Shown piece by piece: positions 44,258-60,300 of a stretch of 64,000 nt of DNA. How positions within the stretch are numbered: position 1 is the first letter of the stretch; every line of letters starts with the position of its first letter. Source of the stretch: an uncultured Bacteroides sp. (GTDB lineage: Bacteria; Bacteroidota; Bacteroidia; Bacteroidales; Bacteroidaceae); the NCBI RefSeq assembly GCF_902491285.1, contig NZ_CABUHK010000001.1:1-64000 (forward strand). Reading direction: 5' to 3'. Position numbers and translations under genes: made by a program. The notes beneath the pieces are model-generated. The model was not told where the DNA came from, made no database searches, and was given only the letters and a program-made list of their open reading frames with translations.

Positions 44258-45691
44258 TCACCAGTTATCTGAACGGAAAGAACCTAAAGGCAATCCGTCA
44301 CAATATACGTCTCCTTCCACATAGTTTTTAAATCCATAGCGGACAGCTATCGGATGCGGAACCTTATCACTTTTCACAAGCATCTTGCTACGTTCAATCC
44401 AGGCTTTTGCGGGATAGAATATTTTATCTTCGCCTGCCACTTCAAAGTTTTTCGACTCGAAGCAGTTCTTACCGCTAATCCACATTCCGGCACGTTCAAA
44501 GCTTACGACCACCGTGTCATTCTTTATTTCAATGCTTTTATAATAAGGACTTTCGCCATTTACTCCTTCTACTCCGTAAGTCCTGGTCAGAGCAAGAAGT
44601 GCCAGACGTTCTCCGGCAACCCGTTTTTTTGACGGATGAATCCCCTTCTCCATTCCCACATCCAGCAATACAGCCATACCGCTGTTTGCTACGCGGTGTT
44701 CAACTTTCGACTGCGCTTCCCTAAGATAGGCGGAATTTATGACTTCTTTACCTTTCTCCGTAATGATTCCGTAATCATAGGGTGCTATCTGACAATAGTA
44801 AAAAGGAAAATCCCCTTGTTTCCATTCGGCACGCCAACCGTTAATCAACGTAGCAAACATATCTGCGTATGTATGGGCGCGATTCCAGTTGTCTTCACCC
44901 TGATACCATATTACTCCTTTCATCGTCATGCCGATAAGGGGATGCAACATACCATTGTAAAGCACAGTCGGAGTACGGTTCTTTGATTTAATATCCGCTT
45001 CCGATTGAGGAATCTTAGCGTCCGGAAAGGCTTTCAGCCAGTCCGCTGTCATCCATGCTTCGCATGCCGAACCGCCCCATGCCGCTACTACCAATCCTAC
45101 CGGAACGTCCATTATCTCATTGAGCAGTCTGCCGAAATAGTAAGCTGTTGCGCTGAAATCGCGGACGCTGACCGGGGTCGCTTCTTTCCACGAACCGATG
45201 ACGTCATTCTGTGGAGTGAACGTAGAAGTACGTTTCACTGTAAACAGACGGATTCTTGGATTCTTACTGTGAAGAATATCCATATTGGCATTCTCTACGG
45301 GCTGATTCTTGAATCCTTTCATCGGCATTTCCATATTACTCTGTCCGGAACAGAGCCAAAGTTCGCCTATCAGAATATTATTCAATGTTTTCTTACTTCC
45401 ATCATCAAATGTCAACGCATAGGGACCGCCTGCTTCCGGAGTGGAGACAGTAAGTTTCCATGCACCGTTCTTATCCGATGTCACCACATATTGTTTGTCA
45501 TTCCAACCAGTAGTGACAATAACTTTCTTATTCGGAGTTGCCGTACCCCAAAGATTGGCATTTGTCTGTTGCTGCATCACCATTCCATCGGAAAAGATTG
45601 CAGGCAGTTTTACTTCCGCATGTGTCGACAGGCAGGCAGCAAGCAGAAAACTTGCTAATATTGTACCTGTTTTAATCATTAAATTTTTCAT
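44258..45691 (-). CDS. Sialate O-acetylesterase-like SGNH hydrolase
   Basis: A 477-aa secreted esterase (signal to about residue 25, ending STHAE). It has an N-terminal beta domain (VKLPAIFSDGMVMQQQ), then an SGNH/DUF303 hydrolase fold: block I LCSGQSNMEM (nucleophile S118), WGGSACEAW (about 210), GVIWYQGEDNW (about 263) and the C-terminal His in KGIHPSKKR (H352). A short beta domain is inserted or appended. Such enzymes remove acetyl groups from sialic acid, rhamnose, xylose or pectin sugars; context favours the acetyl groups of the glycan degraded by this locus. It is followed closely by the DUF5703 gene and preceded by a palindromic repeat. Confidence 0.9.
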   Translation of the reverse strand: MKNLMIKTGTILASFLLAACLSTHAEVKLPAIFSDGMVMQQQTNANLWGTATPNKKVIVTTGWNDKQYVVTSDKNGAWKLTVSTPEAGGPYALTFDDGSKKTLNNILIGELWLCSGQSNMEMPMKGFKNQPVENANMDILHSKNPRIRLFTVKRTSTFTPQNDVIGSWKEATPVSVRDFSATAYYFGRLLNEIMDVPVGLVVAAWGGSACEAWMTADWLKAFPDAKIPQSEADIKSKNRTPTVLYNGMLHPLIGMTMKGVIWYQGEDNWNRAHTYADMFATLINGWRAEWKQGDFPFYYCQIAPYDYGIITEKGKEVINSAYLREAQSKVEHRVANSGMAVLLDVGMEKGIHPSKKRVAGERLALLALTRTYGVEGVNGESPYYKSIEIKNDTVVVSFERAGMWISGKNCFESKNFEVAGEDKIFYPAKAWIERSKMLVKSDKVPHPIAVRYGFKNYVEGDVYCDGLPLGSFRSDNW

Positions 45692-45724
45692 TATAGTATA
45701 TTTAAGTACTGTACTATGATAAAT

Positions 45725-45806
45725 TAGGCACGGATTACACGGATTACACGGTTTATAAGAATCATGTTACATAAAGCAACAGCGTAATCTGTGTAATCCG
45801 TACCTT
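45725..45806. repeat. Intergenic palindromic repeat, copy 2
   Basis: An imperfect 26-bp inverted repeat: left arm TAGGCACGGATTACACGG... from 45725 and right arm ...GTGTAATCCGTACCTT to 45806, with about 30 bases between. The left arm contains two tandem copies of CGGATTACA. It shares layout and wording with the copy at 26514-26595. It lies between the GH106 stop (45818) and the esterase start (45691), inside a run of same-strand genes. Confidence 0.7.
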
Positions 45807-45817
45807 AAAAATCTATT

Positions 45818-48800
45818 TTATTCTGTGGCAGAAATGCTCAAAGGCCCCAGTAATCCTGCCGGAATCAAAGTCTTCTCCGCTCTGCGATATTTCGCGTTCG
45901 TCCAAATTCCATCAAATGGCGCTTTGCCTTCATCGGCTCCTTTCAGTGCATTTGCCCACGTATTCGTCACTTCTATTTCAAGCTCGTTTATTCCTTTTTT
46001 CAAAGCTGCCGTTATATCAGCCCGATAAGGAGCCGTCCAAATTGTACCACACTCTACGCCATTCAAACGAACCGTTGCTATATTACATATCTTTCCAAAA
46101 TTCAGATAAATTCGTTCGTCTTTCTTTTGTTTGTTTTTCCAGCGGAATGTCGTTTTATAAATGGCAGTTCCCGAATAATAACGAATCTGTTCATCCTCTT
46201 CTTTACTCCAGTCGAACAGTGTTTTCCGGATTACCTCTTTTCCGGTATTAAGGAAGTTTATTCGGTACTCTTCCATATCCAAAGGAACTTCCCGGACTTC
46301 TTTAACAAGATTCTTTTTCTCTTTCCATAACTGTTCTTTTTGTGAACTTTCCCCACCGTTTTTGTTAATTCCTTCCGTAGAAAAAACAACAAATACGGAC
46401 TCATTGGGAGCTAATGTCAGAATCATTTCCGTGCGGTTATCTTTTAACTCATAAAGAGGATTGGTATCAATTTCTCCTGTCACGGGATTCCAACATTCCG
46501 GTTTTCTTCCGTTGACACGCATACTTGCAGTGAACGTGCGAGTTTCTTCTTTCTGATTGGCTATAAAATAAATATCTCCCAAGTCACCACGACGATGTGT
46601 CCAGGCAATGTCTTCCGGCACAATCAAATCACGTTCCGGTCCATACGCTGAAAAATCATCTTCTTCATAAGGTATGACAGGAACTAATACGCCTGCTTCT
46701 TTCAACTCATCTATCTTCTGCTTTACTTCAGGCGAAAACTCCACCGGGTCGGGATTCATCGGACGGGCGAGCGGAAGTACCAGAACTTTATAACTGGCTC
46801 CACCCGGCAATATCATTCTGCCATTTTCCGCTTTTGCCAATCGTAATAGGGCATCTTTATTAAAACTATCATAAGCATATCCCCGAAGCGGATTCACCCA
46901 CTTTTCAGGGTCGGCCATATTAGCAGAATGTGTTACGCCAACAGGACGCACACGTAACGGCTGTCCTTCATTTGCCAACCGGATGCGTTCACTTTCTACC
47001 CGTTCTGCTCCAAATATACCCGGCAAAGAGGGAACCAACCGTTCCGGTAATATAGAACGCCGGGGGATTTCTTCTCCTGTAAACACAGCGATATCCGTCA
47101 CCGGATGCCCGTATTGCAACAATGTTTGGCAACGGGTAGCATAATCGGAAAAGGCTTTTGCGCCTTTGTCCCACCAAGTCTGGTCGCGTTGGAAGAAAAG
47201 TCCGATGCCTTCCAAAGTCATTCCGGGTTTGCGGTTCAGCCACGGGTTGTGTACATATACGTGGTAGAAAAGACGATTGATACCCAAGGCATAATTACGG
47301 TCGAGCAATGTTTTCAACATTCCGGGATGCTCGTCCCACGTGCCGCGCACTTCTGTGAATCCTTCAGCCTGGATAATATTCTTTCCATATATATGTGCCC
47401 CGCTGATAGCGTCGAGCATGTCATTGGGTTTATCATGCGTCGGGCTGTTCAACCAAAACTCTCCCATCGGAAGGTCTACTTTTTGATAATGTAGTAGTCC
47501 GTCACTGACCATAGTAGGCGCTACACATTCCGCAGAGAATTGGCAGTCATATTCTTTGGCACAATCTGCCAATACTTTGTAGAAAACATCGACAACCAAT
47601 TCGGATATAGTCGTACGTACATCACGCAGAATCTTTTCGCTACGTTCCGCACTTTCCATCGGGATACCTGCTAGTAGTGGTAAATAAGGCATCAGGTCGT
47701 ATCCGTGACGTTTCTTGAATTCAATAGCAAAATTTGCACTCCAGTTCTGGCTGCCACATTCCCAACTATCGACATGCATATATTTCAGTACGCGACGTGC
47801 AACTTCCGGTTTTGTTTTCACAAATGCCTGTGCAAACCAATTGTCGAATTGCTTGCGGACAGTAACCGGATTAAACTTGTCACATTCCAGTCCCTTTCCG
47901 CCTCCGGCTGTCGCATTGGTATGTCCGGTAGCGGTGTGCCCCATGCGCAATAGTTTCCATTTGCCTTTGGGCAGGACAGCGGTTAATGTTTTCTCTTTAA
48001 AGTCGCCTGTTGAATTATTGTTGAATTGATTGCTCAGGTTGATAACTTGTGAAAGGGCGTAGCAGTCCTTTTTCCCTACTTCTGTCTCTTTGGTAGCGGA
48101 AGATACACGCCATACGAGTCCGGCTTTTCCTTCCCACTGATTCAGGCGGGCTTCACGATGCAAGCGCAATTGCTTTATTTTCAGATTCGGTTTCCATTTG
48201 GCAGCATCCATATCTTCACTTCCGGGTTCACTTCCTTCCGGTGTCCAGTAAAAACGGAAATAACGGGCTGTTGTTACAGGAATAGTATGAGTGGAATTTT
48301 CATCCGTATTCTGCCACCCTTGGCGGGCAGGAATTAATTGCTTCACAAAACGATAATTTATACCATCGTCGCTCGCCATCACTTTCAGCCGGTGTGCTTG
48401 ATAATTATTGCCACTCAAAATAATTTCGATATTACGACATGTGAAAGGAATCTCATATTCATACTGAATATAGCAAGGATATGAGGAACGAATCACTCCC
48501 GAAGCATCCATATTCACTGTCTTTTGTGAATCAATATGATTTCCAGTGGCTGTATTGGCACAGGTAATCTTTGCCGGCATTTCATCCATCGCTCCATCTA
48601 CGGGAAGAGCAAACAATGCTATATCTTCATAATAATTGTCATAAGCTTCCGGCTGCGGCAAGCGTAGTGCCTTGAGCTTACCCCCGTCAACGATTGTATC
48701 ACTCCAGACCACTTTCTGCATTGATTCTTTCGGACTAATCCAAGGACCGCCCGCCAAAGCAAATCCATCACAGATATGCATTCCTAATTTTAGCCCTAAA

Positions 48801-49138
48801 CGATCTGCTTCCTCCATGCTGAAACGCACCATTTCCCACCATTCCGGTGTCAGTTGTTGCGCTTTTCCATTATATTGTCCTCCTTCTTTGACACCTCTGA
48901 TAGGCATCAGATAAGTACCACCCAGTCCGGCGTGTTTCATCGCTTCCAAATCGGCTGTGATTCCTTCTTTGGATACGGCACCGTACATCCAATACCAAAA
49001 TGTCCAAGGTTTCGCTTCATCTGACGGATTCAGGAATTGTTCGCGAAGCGAATGTGTATGCTGAGCACCGGAAGGACATATCGCAGTCCATACCAATAGG
49101 GAAATTGCAATTATTCGTTGTTTCAGTCGGTTTTTCAT
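45818..49138 (-). CDS. GH106 alpha-L-rhamnosidase
   Basis: An 1106-aa secreted enzyme (signal MKNRLKQRIIAISLLVWTAICPSGAQ shown in part: KQRIIAISLLVWTAICP) that would release terminal alpha-L-rhamnose. The N-terminal catalytic barrel begins with the GH106 signature WTFWYWMYGAVSKEGITADL and GLGGTYLMPI, followed by LGLKLGMHICDGFALAGGPW and, further on, VDSWECGSQNW and QAEGFTEVRGTWDEHPGMLK. The C-terminus has galactose-binding-like beta domains ending IYLNFGKICNIATVRLNG and WTAPYRADITAALKKG. The length is typical for GH106. It has its own upstream element (49165-49189) and begins a transcription unit that continues into esterase, DUF5703 and GH2. Confidence 0.92.
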   Translation of the reverse strand: MKNRLKQRIIAISLLVWTAICPSGAQHTHSLREQFLNPSDEAKPWTFWYWMYGAVSKEGITADLEAMKHAGLGGTYLMPIRGVKEGGQYNGKAQQLTPEWWEMVRFSMEEADRLGLKLGMHICDGFALAGGPWISPKESMQKVVWSDTIVDGGKLKALRLPQPEAYDNYYEDIALFALPVDGAMDEMPAKITCANTATGNHIDSQKTVNMDASGVIRSSYPCYIQYEYEIPFTCRNIEIILSGNNYQAHRLKVMASDDGINYRFVKQLIPARQGWQNTDENSTHTIPVTTARYFRFYWTPEGSEPGSEDMDAAKWKPNLKIKQLRLHREARLNQWEGKAGLVWRVSSATKETEVGKKDCYALSQVINLSNQFNNNSTGDFKEKTLTAVLPKGKWKLLRMGHTATGHTNATAGGGKGLECDKFNPVTVRKQFDNWFAQAFVKTKPEVARRVLKYMHVDSWECGSQNWSANFAIEFKKRHGYDLMPYLPLLAGIPMESAERSEKILRDVRTTISELVVDVFYKVLADCAKEYDCQFSAECVAPTMVSDGLLHYQKVDLPMGEFWLNSPTHDKPNDMLDAISGAHIYGKNIIQAEGFTEVRGTWDEHPGMLKTLLDRNYALGINRLFYHVYVHNPWLNRKPGMTLEGIGLFFQRDQTWWDKGAKAFSDYATRCQTLLQYGHPVTDIAVFTGEEIPRRSILPERLVPSLPGIFGAERVESERIRLANEGQPLRVRPVGVTHSANMADPEKWVNPLRGYAYDSFNKDALLRLAKAENGRMILPGGASYKVLVLPLARPMNPDPVEFSPEVKQKIDELKEAGVLVPVIPYEEDDFSAYGPERDLIVPEDIAWTHRRGDLGDIYFIANQKEETRTFTASMRVNGRKPECWNPVTGEIDTNPLYELKDNRTEMILTLAPNESVFVVFSTEGINKNGGESSQKEQLWKEKKNLVKEVREVPLDMEEYRINFLNTGKEVIRKTLFDWSKEEDEQIRYYSGTAIYKTTFRWKNKQKKDERIYLNFGKICNIATVRLNGVECGTIWTAPYRADITAALKKGINELEIEVTNTWANALKGADEGKAPFDGIWTNAKYRRAEKTLIPAGLLGPLSISATE

Positions 49139-49164
49139 TCCAATATCTATTTTTACTAAAGTAA

Positions 49165-49189
49165 AGACGAAAATCCGGTTGTTTTGTAC
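49165..49189 (-). promoter_or_regulatory. Candidate HTCS operator upstream of GH106
   Basis: On the minus strand GTACAAAACA, 10 bases, CGTCT, followed 2 bases later by TACTTTAG, a near -7 box. The same GTACAAAACA-N10-CGTCT occurs at 55599-55623 upstream of the LacZ-like GH2 gene. The fixed spacing is typical of a two-part site for an AraC-type dimer next to the -7 region. That the HTCS at 34734-39164 binds here is inference. Confidence 0.5.
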
Positions 49190-49327
49190 TCATTGCCTGT
49201 TTCCTTTTTAAACTTCCCTTCTAATATCATGAGCATATTTTGTTCCTAAAGATAAAGTAGCACAAACATTAAGTGCTATTCTTGAACTTCAGAAATAATT
49301 TCATTTTCCGTAGACACAGCAGATAAT

Positions 49328-49368
49328 ACAAAAAGAGCTTTCTCATTCAGTGAGAAAGCTCTTTTTGT
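49328..49368 (-). terminator. Strong terminator between two transcription units
   Basis: A perfect 18-bp inverted repeat (49328-49345 and 49351-49368) with a 5-base loop and A/T-rich outer ends giving a T-run on the minus strand. It follows the stop of the 950-aa GH2 gene (49404) and precedes the GH106 promoter region, so the locus is split here into separate transcripts. Confidence 0.85.
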
Positions 49369-49403
49369 AAATATCGGCAGAATTTATCTTTCTGCTATTT
49401 TAT

Positions 49404-52283
<2,880 letters not shown>

Positions 52284-52291
52284 TTAATGTT

Positions 52292-55669
<3,378 letters not shown>

Positions 55670-55722
55670 CTACAAAGAAAAGCCCTACCTTGTGCACTAT
55701 TATTATCTTAAATAATTTTATT

Positions 55723-57246
55723 ATGAGAAAACTACTATTTATCAGCTTCTTTTTACTAAGTTGTCTCACATCGCAAGCACAACACGAATATACGATTGAA
55801 GGACATGTAGAAGGAGTAAAAGACGGGACTCTTGTCTCTCTGTTTCTACTTGACGGCAATGTGGGAAGTACTGTTGCCACAGATAGCATACGCAATGGAA
55901 ACTTCTTCTTTAAGCGTAATGCCGGAGAAAATGGTTTAGACCAATTATCTCTTATGTGTACCCGTGACGCAGATTTCCCCCCTATGTCACTGAAAATCTA
56001 TGCAACTCCCAATGCCAAGATTAAAGTAACCGGTACAAACACGTTAATCTACACTTGGAAAGTAGACAGTCCTGTAAAGGAACAACAGGAATATAACAAA
56101 TTCGTAAATGCATCACGTGATTTGTGGGATGAGTATCAACGCCTATCCATTGAAGCAAGAAAAATACGTTCTGCACCGGAAGCCGACCGAAAGGCAATAC
56201 AGGCAAAGGAAGACAGTATATCTGTTATAATCAGCAGCCGTGAATTGAAACTAATGCAGGAACTTCCCATCTCTTCTGTTTGGATGGAAAAATTACACAG
56301 ACTAAGTCTTTCTGCAAAATATAATCCGAAGTTCTCATATAAAGAGGAAACACTAGCTTTGTATAACAGATTGAACGAAGAACAAAAAGCATCTAATCTA
56401 GGACAAGAAATTACAGTCAACCTCTTTCCGCCTACAATTGTGAAAGAAGGAGACGATTTGGCAGATGCCGACCTTTTCGACCTGGACGGGAATATTCATC
56501 ATTTGGCTGATTTCAAAGGGAAATATATCCTACTCGATTTTTGGAGTAGCGGTTGCGGACCTTGTGTTATGGCTTTGCCTGAGATGAAAGAGATTCAGGA
56601 ACAATATAAAGAGCGTCTTACTATCGTTAGCCTTAGCTCAGACACCCAAAGCCGATGGAAAGCCGCTTCGGCACAGCATGAGATGACGTGGCAGAACTTA
56701 AGTGACCTGAAACAAACAGCAGGATTATATGCAAAGTATGGTGTTCGTGGTATCCCCAATTATGTTCTTATTTCTCCCGAAGGTAAAATCATAAAGATGT
56801 GGTCGGGATATGGAAAAGGCAGTCTGAAACTAAAAATGCGCAGGTACTTGGATGCATCGAAACATGAGATGAGTATCATCCAAAACGGCAACACGAAATT
56901 AGTAAACCATCCGATTATAGAATCGACCAATACAGATATTCTTGAGATAAAGCAGGTGGAGCTGACAGATACGGCAACAATCATCCACTTCTATGCCTAC
57001 TATATTCCTAAATACTGGATACAAGTGAGCCCTAATGCCAAGTTAATTGACGAGAAAGGAACGACATATACTTTAAAGAGCGCCAACGGCATTACACCCG
57101 GTGAACATTTCTTTCTACCTGAAAGTGGGGAAGCTGAATTTTCACTGGCATTTGAACCATTGTCTCCCCAAATGAAATCGTTCAGTTTTACAGAAGGACC
57201 AGACAAAAATGATTGGAAAATAAATGGAGTAAAACTTACGGAATGA
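55723..57246 (+). CDS. TlpA-like thioredoxin-family lipoprotein-type protein with DUF4369 domain
   Basis: A 507-aa envelope protein. Signal MRKLLFISFFLLSCLTSQAQ; a Cys is present (LLSCLTS) so lipidation is possible but the AQ cleavage is equally likely. Residues about 22-130 resemble DUF4369 (EYTIEGHVEGVKDGTLVSLF). A helical linker follows, then a thioredoxin fold (about 250-390) with the redox motif FWSSGCGPCVMALPEM (C-G-P-C) and the cis-Pro in GVRGIPNYVLI. The C-terminus is an extra beta domain (about 400-507). Such proteins reduce or isomerise disulfides in the periplasm. It is the only plus-strand gene in the glycan locus, divergent from the LacZ-like gene; a loose -7 (TACCTTG, 55686-55692) precedes it. 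Confidence 0.88.
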   Translation: MRKLLFISFFLLSCLTSQAQHEYTIEGHVEGVKDGTLVSLFLLDGNVGSTVATDSIRNGNFFFKRNAGENGLDQLSLMCTRDADFPPMSLKIYATPNAKIKVTGTNTLIYTWKVDSPVKEQQEYNKFVNASRDLWDEYQRLSIEARKIRSAPEADRKAIQAKEDSISVIISSRELKLMQELPISSVWMEKLHRLSLSAKYNPKFSYKEETLALYNRLNEEQKASNLGQEITVNLFPPTIVKEGDDLADADLFDLDGNIHHLADFKGKYILLDFWSSGCGPCVMALPEMKEIQEQYKERLTIVSLSSDTQSRWKAASAQHEMTWQNLSDLKQTAGLYAKYGVRGIPNYVLISPEGKIIKMWSGYGKGSLKLKMRRYLDASKHEMSIIQNGNTKLVNHPIIESTNTDILEIKQVELTDTATIIHFYAYYIPKYWIQVSPNAKLIDEKGTTYTLKSANGITPGEHFFLPESGEAEFSLAFEPLSPQMKSFSFTEGPDKNDWKINGVKLTE

Positions 57247-57308
57247 GCATCGAATCTTAAAAAATAACATCTATATTCTATTATAAGAAAACTATTTGAA
57301 AATAAAAG

Positions 57309-57348
57309 GCGGGATACGGGAAGTTGTTCGAACTTCCTTGTATCCCGC
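57309..57348. terminator. Bidirectional terminator between convergent genes
   Basis: A long hairpin: GCGGGATAC...GTATCCCGC with an inner GAAGTT/AACTTC stem (arms 57309-57325 and 57331-57348). It lies between the thioredoxin gene (ends 57246) and the convergent fusion gene (ends 57391). Confidence 0.8.
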
Positions 57349-57390
57349 TTCTATCATTACTTATATTTACAGATTAACTCATTAGAAAAG

Positions 57391-60300
57391 CTATTGAATA
57401 TCCAATGCGTCAAACGCCAAACCTTCCATGTTCTCTGCCGAAAGCAACACCTTATAATGTCCGGCATTGATAAATGTCCCGGTAGTGGTACTCATCATTT
57501 TCCACTTGTCCGGTGTTTCCGGGAAGGTCAGAGTATCTTCTTTCAATACTACTCCTTTCTCATCAATGAACTTCATTAACACAGGAATTGGCTTTCCGCT
57601 CGTATTCATGTATTTGAAGCGAAGGGCATAGACTTGCGCCAAGCCGGTAGAGACATTCCATTCGATACTGTTGTCTTTTCCTTTACTAAAGAATACTCCC
57701 ATTTGCTTACGATGTTCTTTCTTCTTGAATTTGCCTTTCAATATGGCAGTTTCCGCTTCATAAGCCACGCTGACGCGTGCATTTTTATCTTCAGGCAGCA
57801 GTTCTTTCGGAGTTTTCTCCATAACTTCCTTATCGGCTTTTTCCCAACTCCAGTCAGATGCCGGGAAGATTGCCGGTTTCAGATTCGGATTAGTAGAAGC
57901 AATGGCAATGCCTGACAGCAAAGCCTGCCCAGCTTTCACTTCCGGGAAATGTATTCTCAACGTTCCGCCTTTTACTGTGGCGTACACCACTTTCTTGCAT
58001 GCCCCGTCGTGGCCACTTTCCGCCCAAATGTCCAAATCATCCAATACCAGCGAATCATTCACGGCAACATCGAAAATGCGCAATCCTTCACAATCGGTAG
58101 AAGCACTGCCACCCGTACCGTGCCAAGGCTCTGTGAAATATAGCTCTATGCGATATGTTCCGTCAGATACAGGGAAGCGATATTCCAGTTGATGACGTCC
58201 GAAACGGAAATGCTGGAACAGCTTCCAGTCACGGGTTCCCCGAATCGGGTCATTAGTGGTACGCTGGCTTGCAAGATAAGGATTCAATTCCTTAAAGTTT
58301 TCTGCCCACGAACGGGAATAATTCGTATTATCCTGCATCCACAGTTGCCCGAAACTATCCGTATAATCATCTCCGCCACAGTTGATACGATAGATATAAT
58401 TATATCCGTCTTCTCCTTTCAATATCGGCTTTGCATCCTGATAAAGGGAATTAAAATTAGGAGCTTGTTCCAATCCGTTAAGCACAATTATGTCTTCTGT
58501 CACCGGCTTACCTTGATAGTATCCTACGGCACGAAGCACATTATAACGGATATCCCGGTTCTCCCACATAAAATGAGTGCCTACGCCATTATTCTTTTTA
58601 CGTCCGAGGAAAGTAACTTTCTCATCGGTCACATCATTATAGAGCAGTACAGAATCACAATTACTGTACGCTTCAATCGTAGCCCGGCGACGTCCTTTCT
58701 CAAAACGGTTCGCCCATGTATGCGATACCAGATAAACCATCGGGTCTTTGGCCGCAGGAACATAGTTTGCACGATACATATAATATACGTCCAGCGGTTC
58801 TTCCCATGGAGTCACCAGTCCCTTATAGTTAAACGGCCCTACTTTGTCTATCTTACGATAGGCTTCGTCCGGCTGGCGGCGTCCGGGATTGTCATGGCTG
58901 CTGTATATCCACTGGAACTGTCCGCAAACACTATCCTTAGCCTGTTCCGCCAAGCGAATCTTAGTTTCCATCAACTGGCACATACGGCTTTCGCTCCATA
59001 CTCCATTGACTTCAAACGTTCCGGGCTCTGTATGCAAATCTATGCTTCTCCATGCCCCGTATTCTCCATTCAATAATTGGTTGGATTGAGCGAGTTCACG
59101 ACCATATTTGGTCACATCTCCGCCATACGTACCGCTCCAGTTCTGAATTACATTCCAGTCTGTACCTTCACCGCCATTACAAGTTGTGATAACACGCATC
59201 GTATGTGCAGTCGGGTCCATTTCACGAATAATCTCACTGCACTCCTGTGCAAATTCACGAGACAAAGTACTTTCGTTCTGCAATCCCCACATTACTACCG
59301 ACGGAGAATTACGACGTTCTTTTACCCATTGACGGAGTAATTTCTTGAAATTCTCACGAAATTCCGGTGTATCATACCACACATGAGCGGAAAGTTGCGT
59401 CCAAAACAAAACACCCTCTTCATCCCAATACTTCTGATAATCGAGGTGATGTGGCTGATGAGCATCACGGAAAGCATTGAAACCTGCCGCACGCATTTGC
59501 TTTACCCTGGCAGCCACCTGCTCCTTACTGAACGCATGGCTTTGCCCGAACTGATGTTCGTATTCGCATACACCATTAATAAAGACAGGCTTTCCATTCA
59601 GATAGAAACGTCCGTCTCCGTCATTCCTCTTTACCGGCCAACTGATTGTACGGATACCAAACGGAGTGGATATTTCATCCGTCGTTTTAGTATCTCTCTT
59701 AATCATGCTTGCCAGTTTATAAAGATATGGATTCTCCGTATCCCATAATACAGGATTCTCTACGGGTGCTTGCTGACGAACCACTTTCATTTCTCCCGGT
59801 GCCAGAGTTACTTTCTCTACCAGGCGGAATACTTGTTTGCCGTCGGCATTGCTCAATTTATTGACCAGTTCGACTGTCGTCGCAGTTTTGCCATAGTTCT
59901 TGACTTCTGTCTCCACAAATACATTGGCTGCCTTATCATCATTCCAAATATGTACGCCGAATGGTTCGATACGAACTTCGTCCGTTGCTTCCAATACGAC
60001 AGGACGGAAAATACCCAACGGTTGGGAACCCTCACTGAATCCCCACTCCGACGAGCACCCGCCACATACCCAAGGCATATCAGCTATCATCTCCGGATGT
60101 TCAGCTTTTACTTCCAGTTCATTTGTCCCTTGTTTCAGCGCGTCGGTTACATCCAGTGTCAGTGTAGTACGACCGACAGGATGCCGTCCGAAATCCTTTC
60201 CGTTCAGTTTAATTGTAGCGTATGTACCCACTCCCTCAAAACGAAGAAAATACCGCTTTCCGGCTTTCACTTCCATTGTGAAGTTTTTCACATACATGGC

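Noticed and set aside
26514..45806. The two palindromes as ends of a transposon
   Set aside because: They are 19 kb apart with ordinary chromosomal genes between them, no transposase and no target duplications; each is itself a complete inverted repeat.
49139..49327. Possible small gene in the GH106 upstream region
   Set aside because: No open frame of credible composition; the stretch holds the operator-like element and A/T-rich leader only.
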